Shown: piece by piece, positions 10,899 through 23,319 of the stretch
Layout of the letters: each line of letters begins with the position of its first letter
Numbering within the stretch: the first letter of the stretch is position 1
NCBI RefSeq assembly: GCF_012273895.1
Contig: NC_052117.1
Span: 4,038,406 to 4,102,405, forward strand
Origin: Zerene cesonia
Taxonomy: Eukaryota; Arthropoda; Insecta; Lepidoptera; Pieridae
Reading direction: 5' to 3'
DNA: 64,000 nt
Notes under the pieces: generated by a model
Told to the model about the DNA's origin: nothing
The model's database searches: none
What the model saw: only the letters and a program-made list of their open reading frames with translations
Program-made: the position numbers and the translations under genes

Positions 10899-13800
10899 CA
10901 GATAAAGAAACAGCTACTAGAAGAAAAGGAATAAGACTCCGATAATGATTGATTGATTACTATAGTGTATAGGGTGTGTGTTTTACATAACATTAAGCAT
11001 AAAAATTTGTGAAACTGCGATGATTTATAGTATAATACAGAGTAGTGTGTATAAAATAGTACTTAAAGTTTATTAATAATGGGAAAAATGTATGTACCAC
11101 GCGAAATACGGAGAAATCAATTCAGTATTCTATATCTGAAGCAGAAAATCGGATGCTCCATTTCCCTAAGGCTTTGACTTCCAGTGCCGGAAATATTCAC
11201 CTCCAGCATTCATAATCACGAGGAAAATTGCATATTGATTGAAAAAAAACGGAATATTATAAGATTTTTGTCAGTATATTGTCTATTCATGATGATAAAT
11301 GGCATACAGTTGGCGTAACTCGACAGTTTTTGTACCTACAAATGCTAGATTGAATTTCAACGTTCTTTAAAAATTTAACCACTCGAGAGTGAATTTACAG
11401 AAATCCTGTCTTAGTGTCTTCAATTCACATCACGTTCAAGACATTTACAACCTTTATGTTAAATTCTATGCTACTATTTCCACTGCTTTGGCGTGGTTTT
11501 CAACTGTGAGTCAGTTTTATGCTTACATACAATTTATACAAAATACAAAGTCGTAAATTAGGCGCCTAAAAGATAGTATAATTTTAGCTATCATATTTTT
11601 TCTGTATCATCACATAAGTACACTTACAATATACCAACTCCAAAACAAAGTAACAGCATAATTTGAATATCATAAAGGTTTCCATATTCATGCCATCTTA
11701 ACTATATTGCTGCCTATCTGGGACGCGGTCTATCCATTCTTTATCTTTAACTACCCAATTTCGTCAGCATAAAAAGCGCTTTCTTGCCATTTAGCGCTGT
11801 TTTCGTCCTTTTACCTCAAAACCGTGGCTATAACACCTCTCCTGGGTGCGGTATTATTTGCATTTAGAGCGAACGACTGATATTTTGACCTTATCAGAGG
11901 AAGATTGTATTTGGGGGCGCGTTCTGATGACGTAAGTAGAATCACTTGGAGCTCGTGCAAGGAAATTACTTAATATTACAACGTATGAATTTTTGCTTGT
12001 ACCTTAAATTGAATTTCCGTCGAATAAATTGGTATACCCGTGTTAGCAGGGTATTTTATTTGATGATAAGCCCTACGTTTTAACATATCTATAGGTCAAA
12101 GACGGTTACACGGCTCTCACAATATAATGCAATGTACAATGATGAAAAGGATTAGTTTCTATCGATGACTTTTTAAAGTCTATGTTCGATTTTAAAACTT
12201 CAATAATACTATTTACGAGTATTATCATTCAAGTACGTTGGTATAAAATCAAATACTGAATAAACAAATAATGCTAAATATTGTTAAGCACCCAAGTGTT
12301 GAACAGCAATATTTATAGGGTTTTAATTGACCTAACATTACATTCGAATTATTTTGATCATTATTGAACCTTGCTATGATAATATACTTGCTATGATATT
12401 ATACCCACCGTCAAATTTCCTCGTCCCCTGTCCCTAACAAAGCAGGCAGCGCAGTTGCTGTAGTCCTAAGTGTATAACCACCAGCTCTGTAACTGAACCT
12501 TGATCGCCTACTTTATAATACTCTATTATAAATAAGAGATATAATTAGAAAAATTAATCATTAGCCTTATCATTTCATAGTAAGTTCTTTAGACTAACGT
12601 CACAATATCAACAAGTAATACTGCGTATTTACCTTATTAGAAATACGTTTCTAGAATAATTGAGAAACTATTTAGGTGTTTATATAACTATATATATAAT
12701 TGGTATATTATATTATAATGTTAGCTTACTTCAAGACACCCCATTTTCAATATTTAAAATATTTTTTTAGTATCAATTATTTTTCGTCGCTCATAAAATT
12801 ATTTTATACTAAGCTTAACCCCTATAACAGGAATTAATTGGATCGAATGAGTCTTATAATATAAATATATTCCCTCGATAAAATATTTTAAATTGCGGAC
12901 CCTCATTATAACAAGCTTAGTCGAAAAGCCGAAACCACATAATTGATTCCATTATTTGGAAATTGATTATTATAACACTTTGCCTATAATATATTGAATT
13001 ATGGATATCATCTAAAGTTAATTACAACTATGGTATACAAAAATATATACTTATACCAGTAATTTTCACGAATGAACTTATAAAAATGGAGGTTTATCGT
13101 CGTAACGAATAAGCTATAATAATGTTACTAGGCTATACTAAGTCATTTATTACATATTTAAAGACAATGAATAAATAAATAAAAGATGTTATACAATAAC
13201 GAAAATGGACAGGCTAGTGCGGAATCAAATGAATTTATGTTTGTTTCTTAACTTTTAATTTTCAGAACCTGAGACAAGCGTGTAATATTTGTTATTCCTA
13301 AAGATTTTTTTAATAAAAAAGTTGAAAGAAATTAAAAACAAACAAACCAAGACAGGGTCTGAAAAATTATGATATCAGAGCACTCACATTTCTACTTATG
13401 AAATAATTTGACGGAGGCGAAAGAAAAATAAAAGAGCTATTCATTATACAAGTTCAAAATTTTTAAATTCAAATAACGTAAGCCGAAATCCGTTTAATCG
13501 TGAAAATATAACAAAAAATAAAAATCTCAGCAAATTCTCTGTAACAAAAACACGCATTCAAATTAACCACAAAACAGGATGCTCGTTACGTGGGGGAAAA
13601 ACAAAACAGCTTTTACTTCGCTCGTCCACTGATGTCTATTTTACTTTTTCACATTGACAAATTCCTTTCTACAGTATAAATATGACACCAAAATGGTAGT
13701 CAGGTTGGGATGCTTTCTCGAAATTCTCGATGTCTAGCCGTGTATCTACTGGTCTTAGGAAAATCTTATTTTATATATGTAATTTCTTTTGTATTTCTTG

Positions 13801-15168
13801 CTTTAGTATATTGGTTATTTGTTAGTAGTTTCTCTTCGTATTGCATGTTATATAGCCTAACTAGTAACAACGGAAACAAATGATTTTCTATTCTTCTTTT
13901 ATATTTATAACGCAGAGTTTTACAATTTTATAAAGTAAAATATAATTTCAATGAGGTCAATGACATCTGATCCTTACTACATATGATATAAGATACAAAA
14001 TAGAATAGCTGCTTTTCATATTACTTCCATTCCAACAATTCTATGTACCAACGCCAATATGATTTTTATTTTAATGCTAGAAATAAGTACCGATTGCAAA
14101 TATATGCAGATTATTTGCGTGGGACGCAACGACGGCAATCAAATTAAGCAGCGGCAAAAAGAGCAACGAATAGCGTGTTAAACCCTCGCCTGTTTTCTGC
14201 CATTCCTATTTGCTTTAGTAGAGTCAGCATAAAAATCGTTTCACATTTATTCAATAGCTGTATGAATGAAAAATGTAATTTTGTTAAGAGTTTTAGACGA
14301 ATTGTTGTTTTGTTGCATTGAGCGGGCTTTAAGTGATATTATCATGTAGAATATAGGGAATCAGTTTAAAAACAAGTTAATGCAATAATGTATTAATTTT
14401 TTTTGTATATACATTCTTCAAATTTTTTATTATTCACTTTCTACTTAATTCACTTTCTTTGTTATTTTAGATAAGGTTCAATGTTATTATATAGAAAAGA
14501 AAAATAATTATGAGAATGTTTATTGGAATGTACATAGATTTTGTGATAGATTTAAAGCTATTTTAATTTTAATTTTCACTTTCATCTCATTGAATTCCCG
14601 TAAAAATAACAAACATTGATGAAAAATATCGTATATAAAACAAAAGCAGACAGATGAGCTGAAAATGTAAAATTAAATATCACATATATTCTTTTCACGG
14701 AGATATTATTTCAGTTGGATGATATTCTCATATTATTCCCCTGTTTTTGTATCATTGTCTCAAAACTTACCGAGCATAACATATTTTGATATGCTAACGC
14801 AAAAATAATAATTATTATTTTGTCTGGTTTGCGTACGTTTAGCCGATTGTTGTTTTATTCAAATTATATTGAAGCTATCAAAGTTTCGACATTGACCATA
14901 ATCTTTGGTATAATTTTACAACAGAAGGTTTATTGGCCAACCGTAAAAACTTTATTATGATATTAACATAGAAAAGAGGAGCAGTAACGTAAGGAACTTG
15001 ATTTTATTAATCTTGCATTGTTTTGTATATAAAGATATTAATTTAATACTTTTAATACAAATAATTATTAAAACTCTTTGATCTTCTTTTACAGCATTTA
15101 GGTTATAATAGTCTAAAATTTCAAGTAGCACTAGTAGCTTATATTTTGTATATTATATTATCATGTTG
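10899..15168. other. Long unique non-coding stretch with GC-balanced patches
   Basis: No gene, RNA or transposon recognised. GC-balanced patches lie at 11700-11950 (several short blocks, one TGACGTAA), 12400-12500, 13600-13740 and 14090-14230. The last contains a 30-bp motif repeated at 46.6 kb. The remainder is A+T-rich with frequent short palindromes expected from composition. Confidence 0.45.
14095..14124 (+). promoter_or_regulatory. 30-bp motif shared with 46613-46642
   Basis: tgcaaatatatgcagat followed three bases later by ttgcgtggga. The copy at 46.6 kb matches at 27 of 30 positions. No repeat family I recognise includes it, and the flanks are only loosely similar (both have 'tttta(a)tgcta' about 20-30 bp upstream). 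It could be a regulatory motif or a relic of an old repeat. Confidence 0.35.
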
Positions 15169-15542
15169 TATATAGATTTTTTTTTTTTTTTTTTTTTTTA
15201 TGTCATAGCGGGCAGCTGAGCTGGTGGTTCGCCTGATGGTAAGCGATCACCACCGCCCATAAACATTCGCAAATGTAGTACCTCTGTGAATGCGCTGCCC
15301 GCTTTTATGGGGTAAGGGAAAAGGAAAGGATTAACGACTGGAAAGAAGGAATGGACTAGGACGGGTGAGGAAAAGGAAACGGGCCTCAGGCTCCCCCACT
15401 CACCGTACGAAACACAGTGGCATGCCACTATTTCACGCCGGTTTTCTGTGGGGGTGTGGTACTTCCCCGGTGCGAGCTGGCCCAATTCGTGCCGAAGCGT
15501 GCTCGACTCCCACATTAAAATAGATAGATTAATATATAGATT
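15169..15542 (-). mobile_element. 5'-truncated LINE 3' end with poly(A) and target duplication
   Basis: Read on the minus strand, it runs from 'tgtgggagtcgagcacgctt' through 'ccggcgtgaaatagtggc', 'taaaagcgggcagcg', 'ggcggtggtgatcgcttacc' and 'gccgctatgacat'-like sequence into a poly(A) tail (the T-run at 15178-15199). I recognise this as a very common lepidopteran non-LTR 3' end. The 10-mer tatatagatt flanks it at 15169-15178 and 15533-15542, in the right place for a target-site duplication. The 105-codon open frame on the minus strand (15198-15515) is part of the element, not a host gene. A diverged plus-strand copy lies at 55748-55938. Confidence 0.85.
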
Positions 15543-16801
15543 CTATAACTTGAACAAAATTTTGCTGTTCCCTTGATGAAAGATATGTATATGAAAGTAT
15601 ATAGACTTGACTAAAGGGCATGAATTCATTGTTTACGTTAATTACCATATTATAACGCATTTTAAAAACCTGCAAAAGCCTAGCCAATTTTTAGTTCTGT
15701 TCTCAGCTAATGGCTGGATACTAGCCAAAGTAAACTCAGCCCAACTCTAATATGATTTTAGTTTAGTTGCGAAACAAATCCCGTATTCTGCATCCAAGCG
15801 AGATTACTTTTAACTAAAACTTTGTCCGAGCGTTCTAGTGGGTGAGGCGTAGCATCCAAATGTCGCATTAACTGGCTAACGATAGTTTAAAGAATGGGCT
15901 TTTTAGAATATTAATCATAATATACTTTGAGTTTTAGTACATGTAATTGCTTTTATGAGAAATGAAAGCTTTTCGAATGACTTTACTCGCCTTGTTCTAT
16001 TGCAATCGAAAGATATCGTATAAAAACAACAAATGTTGGAGGTAGTTCCCATGTGTTTGTTTTTGTGTTTTAAAATTTTTGGTCTATTTAATAATTCTGA
16101 AGTGTTTGATCCAACTGTCAATATGCGTAAAGAACTGTTTTTGTATTTCCATTTTCGAGAAATCTTGTCCTATGAAATGCTATTCGCTTCTCAGTTGAGA
16201 AACAGATTTAAATCTATTTATTTATGAAACGTAATCAATTTTTAAAAACGTATCGTACAAAATGGTAATATGCCGTTTCTTCTAGTTTTTATCTTTCCGA
16301 AAATTAATAATTAACTATGTAAGTGTTATTGTGTACTCAATATATATCTTACATTGCTATAAAAATGAAGGTTTTTATAAAGGCCAAAAAGTTATTAAAG
16401 CTGAAACATATCAAAAAGCTGGACTCTAAATATAAATATATCAATGATATCATCATCATCATGTCTTCAATACAGAAAATAAAGAAAAGTGCCACAACGT
16501 TAATATTTTGTTAAATTCACGATTAATATTGCCTAAACTACTGTGCTACAGATATATAGGCAAATATTTTTATTACATAACAGTTCTCCGAAGCTATAAG
16601 AAAGCAAAGTAACCACAAACGCGGAGGGGCAGAAACCTCGTCAATTCTATATAATGTTTCATATATTTACCAGTAAACCTTTTTTATTCCGCCGTAATAA
16701 CCTAACCTAACCTAAAACGTATTTCTGAGATTTTGTCTTACACATGTTTTTCGTGTACAACCTTTTGTAAAAAGCCTCGTATAATCGAAGATTATAATAT
16801 A
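15543..16801. other. Non-coding; GC-balanced patch 15700-15880; short telomere-like repeat
   Basis: 15700-15880 is GC-balanced and repeat-free, possibly a conserved element. Bases 16701-16715 are three CCTAA units, the insect telomere repeat TTAGG read in reverse. Three units are too few to mean a former telomere. The rest is A+T-rich. Confidence 0.45.
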
Positions 16802-17937
16802 CTTAGTCTGGCCATAAATACTGTTACACTTAATTATAAAAAAATATTACATTTGAATTTCGAATCTGNNNNNNNNNNNNNNNNNNNNNNNNNNNNNNNN
16901 NNNNNNNNNNNNNNNNNNNNNNNNNNNNNNNNNNNNNNNNNNNNNNNNNNNNNNNNNNNNNNNNNNNNNNNNNNNNNNNNNNNNNNNNNNNNNNNNNNNN
17001 NNNNNNNNNNNNNNNNNNNNNNNNNNNNNNNNNNNNNNNNNNNNNNNNNNNNNNNNNNNNNNNNNNNNNNNNNNNNNNNNNNNNNNNNNNNNNNNNNNNN
17101 NNNNNNNNNNNNNNNNNNNNNNNNNNNNNNNNNNNNNNNNNNNNNNNNNNNNNNNNNNNNNNNNNNNNNNNNNNNNNNNNNNNNNNNNNNNNNNNNNNNN
17201 NNNNNNNNNNNNNNNNNNNNNNNNNNNNNNNNNNNNNNNNNNNNNNNNNNNNNNNNNNNNNNNNNNNNNNNNNNNNNNNNNNNNNNNNNNNNNNNNNNNN
17301 NNNNNNNNNNNNNNNNNNNNNNNNNNNNNNNNNNNNNNNNNNNNNNNNNNNNNNNNNNNNNNNNNNNNNNNNNNNNNNNNNNNNNNNNNNNNNNNNNNNN
17401 NNNNNNNNNNNNNNNNNNNNNNNNNNNNNNNNNNNNNNNNNNNNNNNNNNNNNNNNNNNNNNNNNNNNNNNNNNNNNNNNNNNNNNNNNNNNNNNNNNNN
17501 NNNNNNNNNNNNNNNNNNNNNNNNNNNNNNNNNNNNNNNNNNNNNNNNNNNNNNNNNNNNNNNNNNNNNNNNNNNNNNNNNNNNNNNNNNNNNNNNNNNN
17601 NNNNNNNNNNNNNNNNNNNNNNNNNNNNNNNNNNNNNNNNNNNNNNNNNNNNNNNNNNNNNNNNNNNNNNNNNNNNNNNNNNNNNNNNNNNNNNNNNNNN
17701 NNNNNNNNNNNNNNNNNNNNNNNNNNNNNNNNNNNNNNNNNNNNNNNNNNNNNNNNNNNNNNNNNNNNNNNNNNNNNNNNNNNNNNNNNNNNNNNNNNNN
17801 NNNNNNNNNNNNNNNNNNNNNNNNNNNNNNNNNNNNNNNNNNNNNNNNNNNNNNNNNNNNNNNNNNNNAGTAATAAATGTTATTTGCAGTTAACAATTTT
17901 CTTTTTTCTTTATTACAATATTTATGGCAAGACTAGG
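16802..17937 (+). mobile_element. Mariner-like element, both termini, interior lost in gap 2
   Basis: The left terminus is cttagtctggccataaatac and onward (from 16802). The right terminus (ending 17937), reversed, is cctagtcttgccataaatat. These inverted repeats differ at a few positions over about 25 bp, and TA lies on each side (16800-16801, 17938-17939), as for mariner. The interior that should carry a transposase of about 345 residues is replaced by 1000 N. About 67 bp of left and 69 bp of right end are readable, so I cannot say whether the copy is intact. Confidence 0.8.
16869..17868. other. Assembly gap 2 (1000 N)
   Basis: Exactly 1000 N, a placeholder. It lies wholly inside the mariner copy, so the break was probably caused by the repeat. 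Confidence 0.98.
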
Positions 17938-18983
17938 TATATCATGCATATTAAGCATGAATTAATGTTTCTCATGCATGTTTTCTATTACATTATAGAT
18001 ACAAGAACTGTTTTTTATTATTTTGAGCATAAGTTAATTTTTTGTTATTGTTCTTACTTTTGTTTTTACTTTGTACCATTCCTACTAATAGGGATCTATA
18101 TAAGGGCTAGTGATGACTACGAGGACTGTACTACAGGACTTTTTACAACCTATTTCAGACACTAGTCCTTCAAAACGTTAATACTACTGAGAAGTTTAAT
18201 TATTTGTGAAGACAAATAAAGATTTTCTTTTATTTCATAATTTATTATTATTTTTATTATTTATAATAATTATATATAAACGAGGCACAGGCGTTAGGCG
18301 TTAAAATTCGATTCGAGAAGGAAGTATTTAAAACATTGGCATATTTATACATGGTATTATGGAATTTGAGTTTTGAAATATATACAAATAAATACAAACC
18401 TAACAGCAATTAATCTCTACTGAAAAGGGTTTAACTGACAGCTTCCTATCCAAGCGAAAAATAGCATAAAATTACGCCAAGGTATCAAAATCTAAAACAA
18501 ATAATGAATATAAGATATTTCTCTAGAGACAAATAAAAGAGGCGAAATTGAAATGAAAATTTGTGAATGACGTCACAAACAACTAAGTATTTCGTGGAAC
18601 GATTATCAAGTTCGTCTAGATATTCTCTCAACCTAATTAATATTATAATATTATATTAACAAAACAGAATTATAATAGAAACGTACATTAATAACGTACA
18701 TACAAATTATATATTAGTCTAAACAAATACTTTTTAAGTGTGCTTATAGAGTGTATTTTATAAAATGTAATAAATTCTTTAACCAGTGTAGATTACTTGT
18801 TAAATTTTCGTTTTCTTTATAAAAATCAATCAAGGTAATAATTAACATTAACGGTATATTATACGGTAGAGAATATTTTTATTGGCATTTTTTTAACTCT
18901 CACAACTGAATTGCAACCTGAAAAGTTACGAAGTCTTTGAAGAGTATCCTAGACCCTTTAGTTCAAGTATTTCTCTATTCGCT
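17938..18983. other. Unique A+T-rich non-coding sequence
   Basis: No gene seen. A TGACGTCA core lies at 18568-18575, framed by an inverted ttgtga/tcacaa. 18300-18480 is mixed sequence without a recognisable repeat. Confidence 0.45.
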
Positions 18984-19107
18984 TCAGTTCAGTTCAATTA
19001 AAATGGCGGACAACACATATTTTTCATTTAAGGTTCGAACGACAATAAGGAAGTATAATGGCAGTATAATCGACATAAAAATGTTCTGAACAACATGCCT
19101 GGAGCAG
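18984..19107 (+). other. Possible first exon ending in a consensus splice donor
   Basis: Two overlapping TCAGTT motifs (18984-18989, 18989-18994) resemble the arthropod initiator. A 28-codon upstream frame (ATG at 19003, stop at 19087-19089, MADNTYFSFKVRTTIRKYNG and on) is followed by an ATG at 19095 reading M-P-G-A, then CAG|GTAAGTAT with the donor GT at 19108-19109, a full match to the consensus. The exon would end in phase 1. No protein family can be named from four residues. The alternative is chance association of a donor-like string with background. It rests on signals only. Confidence 0.25.
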
Positions 19108-19109
19108 GT

Positions 19110-21692
19110 AAGTATCCGTAAACCAAACTTTATCATCCACTTTTTCTCAAATCATACATTTTATCAGGAAAAAGGAAAAAACACCTTAATTGCGCGCTTT
19201 ACGCTATGAGAACTTTAGACCCCCAAATATTTCCCAACAGATCGGCAAAGTTGCTTTTCCGTCAGTAATATGTTCTATTGACGATAAATTCGCGTTCCGA
19301 TTTAATTGATGGTCCTTCACAAAATCTGACATAGTCGAAGTTAGTCATAATTGGGCTGCCATAAGTGGTTTGCTAACGAGGTCCGCATATGCCAAAACAC
19401 GGAAAATTTTGCAAACTTGCCAGAAGTGCAAACATGCATCCCGATTTTTAAGTATCCTTAGATCCTTCTCGCTATTCAACAGACTCCACTATTTTGAATT
19501 TGCTCGCTCGTTTCGTTTGAAAAACAGGAAATGGATCCGACTGCCTTCGTATCTTTCTTGCCTAACAATTATAATGACAGACAAGCAAGATAATTGCTAA
19601 GAGAACATTTTTATTGAAAAATTATTTCATAACAACAATCAGTTATTAAAAAAATCATGATTTCAATATATTTTTGATTACATAAGTAAATTATATCAGT
19701 AATTTAATATTATATGAATAGAACAAAACTTCCACAACAAAGTGTCCTTAACACTCTCAAATCTTACATTTCTTTTTCTCTATAATATTTAATAGGCTTA
19801 GTCTAGATCGTAGAAATGGTAAAAATGGCTCCATTTATGCACAGCGAGCTTAGCCTAGTTAACTCTGAGTGGCTTAACTTTAATCTGGTTAAAGTCGAGA
19901 TCAACCTGAAACACTTTTTATTTTTATTTCAATTTTCTTCCAACGGGCGGAGATTACAAACTTCCTCTCTAACCGTCTATGAGAATTAAGGGTAGATAGA
20001 CCATTTAAGGCGCGTTCCCGTGCAAAACGCATCGTTTACCGTTGTTTGTGCAGTTTATAGGAGCTATCTAGAACCGCAGGACAGTTCTCTGGCATTATAA
20101 TTTAAAATGTAAAATTGTGTAACATTGATATGATTTTTAAAAAGCAACTATAGTTTCTTCGGCTCTTCTGTAGAAACTACTTACCGAATCGTTGGTTAGT
20201 TATTATTTTTCTGTATTATGAAGATTCAAAAGCGCTTCTATATGAAATCTAGTAGAATAAATATACTTATAAATATTCTTATAGCTATATTTAATAAGTT
20301 AGTCCTTTAACCAGAAGAATAGTGGGGTAGATAGCTTCAAAAAACTGTAATATACTATCAATGATAAAAAATGCGTCAATCGTCTACATAGATACAGCTC
20401 AAAAATGGTAGATTTTATTCTATTCAGTTTAGTCTTATTATTATACTTAAAAATTACTTATGATAATGTAATAACGTCCGCACTTTGAAACTACTGAACA
20501 GATAAATTATGTTTTATAATACGAATCTCGAAAACTGTGTATTATTTTGATTTGGTAGTTACGATAATGGACTGGTAATTTCATTGTGAACATTATAGTA
20601 GTAATATAGAAGTATTTGTTTAATTAGCAGTATATTATTTCAATTACGTTTTATTCAAAATTCTAAGCATTTTTGGAACTGTATTTCGAAGAGCGAATAG
20701 GGAATTAATACTGAAGGACAATTGATTAAAGGTAAGAGTTAAAGAAAGAAAGAACCTTAAAGAACCTCTGTGCTGTTTTTGCACTAATATAGTTCTATAA
20801 ATAGATAACTAACAAGACGATCTTCCCATCATATATATAATAACGATTTCGACAGCCTAATGTTTACGATATGACGATAAATTGATACATTTCTCTACAA
20901 TCTCCATGTACATTACCTATGTCATGTTATTCACGGCATAAAAACTTAAGGTATTCTTACTACATTTTCAATATTACCAGACCAAATCGTACACACGTAC
21001 GCTATAACGTCCACGATATTCTCGAAGATTGATACAGCAGCTAAAAAGCCCCTTGAATTTGCATAAATATTTCAAATGTTTGCCAGTAAAGATAAGAAAA
21101 TTGGAGTACTTCAGAAGCCTACGATATATCGTGATAACAACATGAACACAATGGTAATAAACGTAAAATTAATTACAATATTCCCATAACAACATAAATA
21201 AGGGGAGAGATAGAGGCGTTGAACGAAATTTCAATTATTATCTGTGGAGGGAAAATTGGCGCTTGCTCGACGCCTTGCTACGAGTTCTGTTTACATTTTG
21301 TTAAAGGAATGAGAGTTAAACGAAATTTCTTAGTTCGAATATTCTGGAGAAGCTTAAACTGAGTCCCCATTCGCAATATCGTTAGGCTTCGTGTTTGTCG
21401 TGACGTATAGTTTAAAACTGAACTATCAAAGGTTATTATGACGTGTTTCTTTCTAAGAAATAATCGCACGGCCTCTTTTCGCGGAGAGTTTGTTCGAACA
21501 CAAGCCACTCATCATGCCATCAATTTGTTAAATAAATTCATATATTTTAAATCTGAAGACCTTTTCTAATATTAGTATTGTATTATTTGTTGCTTATTGT
21601 ACGGTAATTTTAAAACGAATTTTATAATAATTTAAAACAACTAGGTACTTTAATCGACCCATAAAATATTTGATTATTATATAATTTTATTA
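19110..21692. other. Unique A+T-rich non-coding sequence
   Basis: No supported gene. 19200-19600 is GC-balanced and has a 76-codon open frame (from a TTG at 19370), without family resemblance. 19900-20090 and 21230-21510 are also less A+T-rich. These could be conserved elements; nothing is recognised. Confidence 0.4.
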
Positions 21693-21844
21693 AATCTTTA
21701 AAGCTGCGTAACGGATTTTGATGGGTTTTTTTAATATATAGAGTTCAAGAGGAAGGTTTACATATAAACCTTCCCTATTTTCCATAGAAATAACAGTGAT
21801 CAAACTACACCGAATTAACGTGTACGAAGCCGGGGCAAAAGCAT
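21693..21844 (+). mobile_element. Degenerate Helitron-like element, family A, copy 2
   Basis: 'cttta aagctgcgtaacggattttgatgg', a T-run, 'gttcaagaggaaggttta', 'ctacaccgaatt' and 'gaagccggggcaaaagc' follow the same order as copies 1 and 3. The expected end 'gctag' has mutated to 'gcatta'. It contains a perfect 10-bp hairpin (21751-21760 with 21765-21774, loop cata). Confidence 0.6.
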
Positions 21845-22569
21845 TAATATGTATATAAATAATGCACACCAGATATCACATGACAACAATTGTCAATTAC
21901 GGCGAACAGAAATGATGACTAGTCAAAAATAATCCACAGTCAAAGAAAGGATCGTTAAAACTTTTTCGGATACAACTTGTATTTTCTACGAGCAACATTT
22001 TATTTTCCAAAGTTCTTACTTCGTTTAAAAAGCTTATAAGTATTTACTTATTGCTGATGTGTAGAATTTATATTTTTTATTTCATACACGATGTTTTATT
22101 GTTATTTAAAATTGAAATAAGATATACGCATGTACTGTGACATATACGTAATCTATTATACTATCTAGGAAAATTGTTTATGTTTGATCAAAATTGTTTT
22201 TAATTGTTCTATTGTTTTGAAATTGAAATCACATCATAAGTAATCTAATATGAAAATTTTTCTGAAATCATTTATTACCCTTTCAATATCAATAAAATTA
22301 TACTTTCTTATAGGCATTTGACTTGTATGTTCATTTGAAAAACAAATGAAAAATGGGTATTTTTAAGCTGCATTCTATCGAAATTCGTCACCATAGCACT
22401 TGTTATGAGTTCAGTAGAATTGGGTGTGTTTTTTTGCATAGATTAATTTAATTTTAAATAAAGCAACAGTCAAAAAACAGTACTCTCAAACCATAAACAA
22501 AGGCGAAAACAGAGAAGATTCAATCAGGAGAACAATTTCATAACGCAGGCAACAAATTTACAGTAGGTA
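21845..22569. other. Unique A+T-rich non-coding sequence
   Basis: I see nothing gene-like or repeated in this stretch. Confidence 0.45.
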
Positions 22570-22789
22570 ATAAAAATTTGACGTCACTGGAACGTTAAAA
22601 TAACTGTAGCGCCCAAGGACAGGCCCAGTAATTAACAAAGCGATACCGCTCTTATTTCGACGGGCGCATTTAACGGTTGATGACAGCCACGGGCAATGCG
22701 TCCAAACAATGGACCACTGTAGCTGGACCGCAAGGGAGCGGGCCAAGTCATGACTGGCAGGACGACCGGGGATCAGACAGAATCCGCGT
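22570..22789. other. GC-rich island, candidate exon or conserved element
   Basis: Bases 22681-22800 are about 58% G+C by direct count, far above the window. An ATG at 22680 opens 45 codons (start M-T-A-T-G-N-A-S-K-Q-W) to a TAA at 22815-22817. A donor-like GTATGT follows 22790, and an acceptor-like 'gatgacag' sits at the start. The minus strand is also open here for 62 codons. A TGACGTCA lies at 22579-22586. It could be a small exon, a CpG-containing regulatory element or an unrecognised repeat; I cannot choose. Confidence 0.35.
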
Positions 22790-22957
22790 CAGTATGTATG
22801 CATGCTTTGATATTTAACTGTACGACGGATATTAAAGGAGATTTTATTAATTGGTAGATTGAATTAAGAAGATTGTTTATATGTATTTACATCTATTAAA
22901 CTACTTGGAATTTAAAGCGTATGCAAAGCCGCGTGCAATGCCGCGGGCAAAAGCTAG
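22790..22957 (+). mobile_element. Degenerate Helitron-like element, family A, copy 3
   Basis: It has 'tatgtatgcatgctttgata', 'aactgtacgacgg', a T-rich block, 'gattgaattaagaag', 'atttacatctattaaactac', and the end 'gccgcgggcaaaagctag' at 22957 followed by T. This is the best preserved 3' end of the three family-A copies, and it abuts the GC-rich island. Confidence 0.6.
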
Positions 22958-23319
22958 TTTGGTATAAGCGCGTATGCATTATGTTTATGTTCAAAATAAT
23001 ATTCCGCGCATGGAAGAGCATAAAGAATTTATTGTAGGATGTAATCAAAATATTATGAACAAATACAAATTTAATGTCTCTTATGTTTACGGTTTAAAAT
23101 TTTACACCAGAGAAACCCTCATTCGTATGCTAAAGACCTTGAAACAATCAATTCTTGGTACAAAGCTTTGCTCATCCTATAGATAAATCATGTTTTAAAT
23201 TAATTGGCCACACAAAACTCAATCTTAAAATATATATAATAGATCAAAACATAACGTACAAAACAGATATTGATTATGTATTACGATATATTTATTTATT
23301 TAATACTTTTATACACTAA
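22958..23319. other. Non-coding spacer
   Basis: A+T-rich. A 70-codon open frame from 22974 has no recognisable protein features. Confidence 0.4.

Noticed and set aside
15198..15515. A 105-codon minus-strand gene
   Set aside because: The frame lies wholly within a LINE 3' end repeated in the window (55748-55938).
16701..16715. Interstitial telomere
   Set aside because: Only three CCTAA units; short runs like this are expected in insect DNA.
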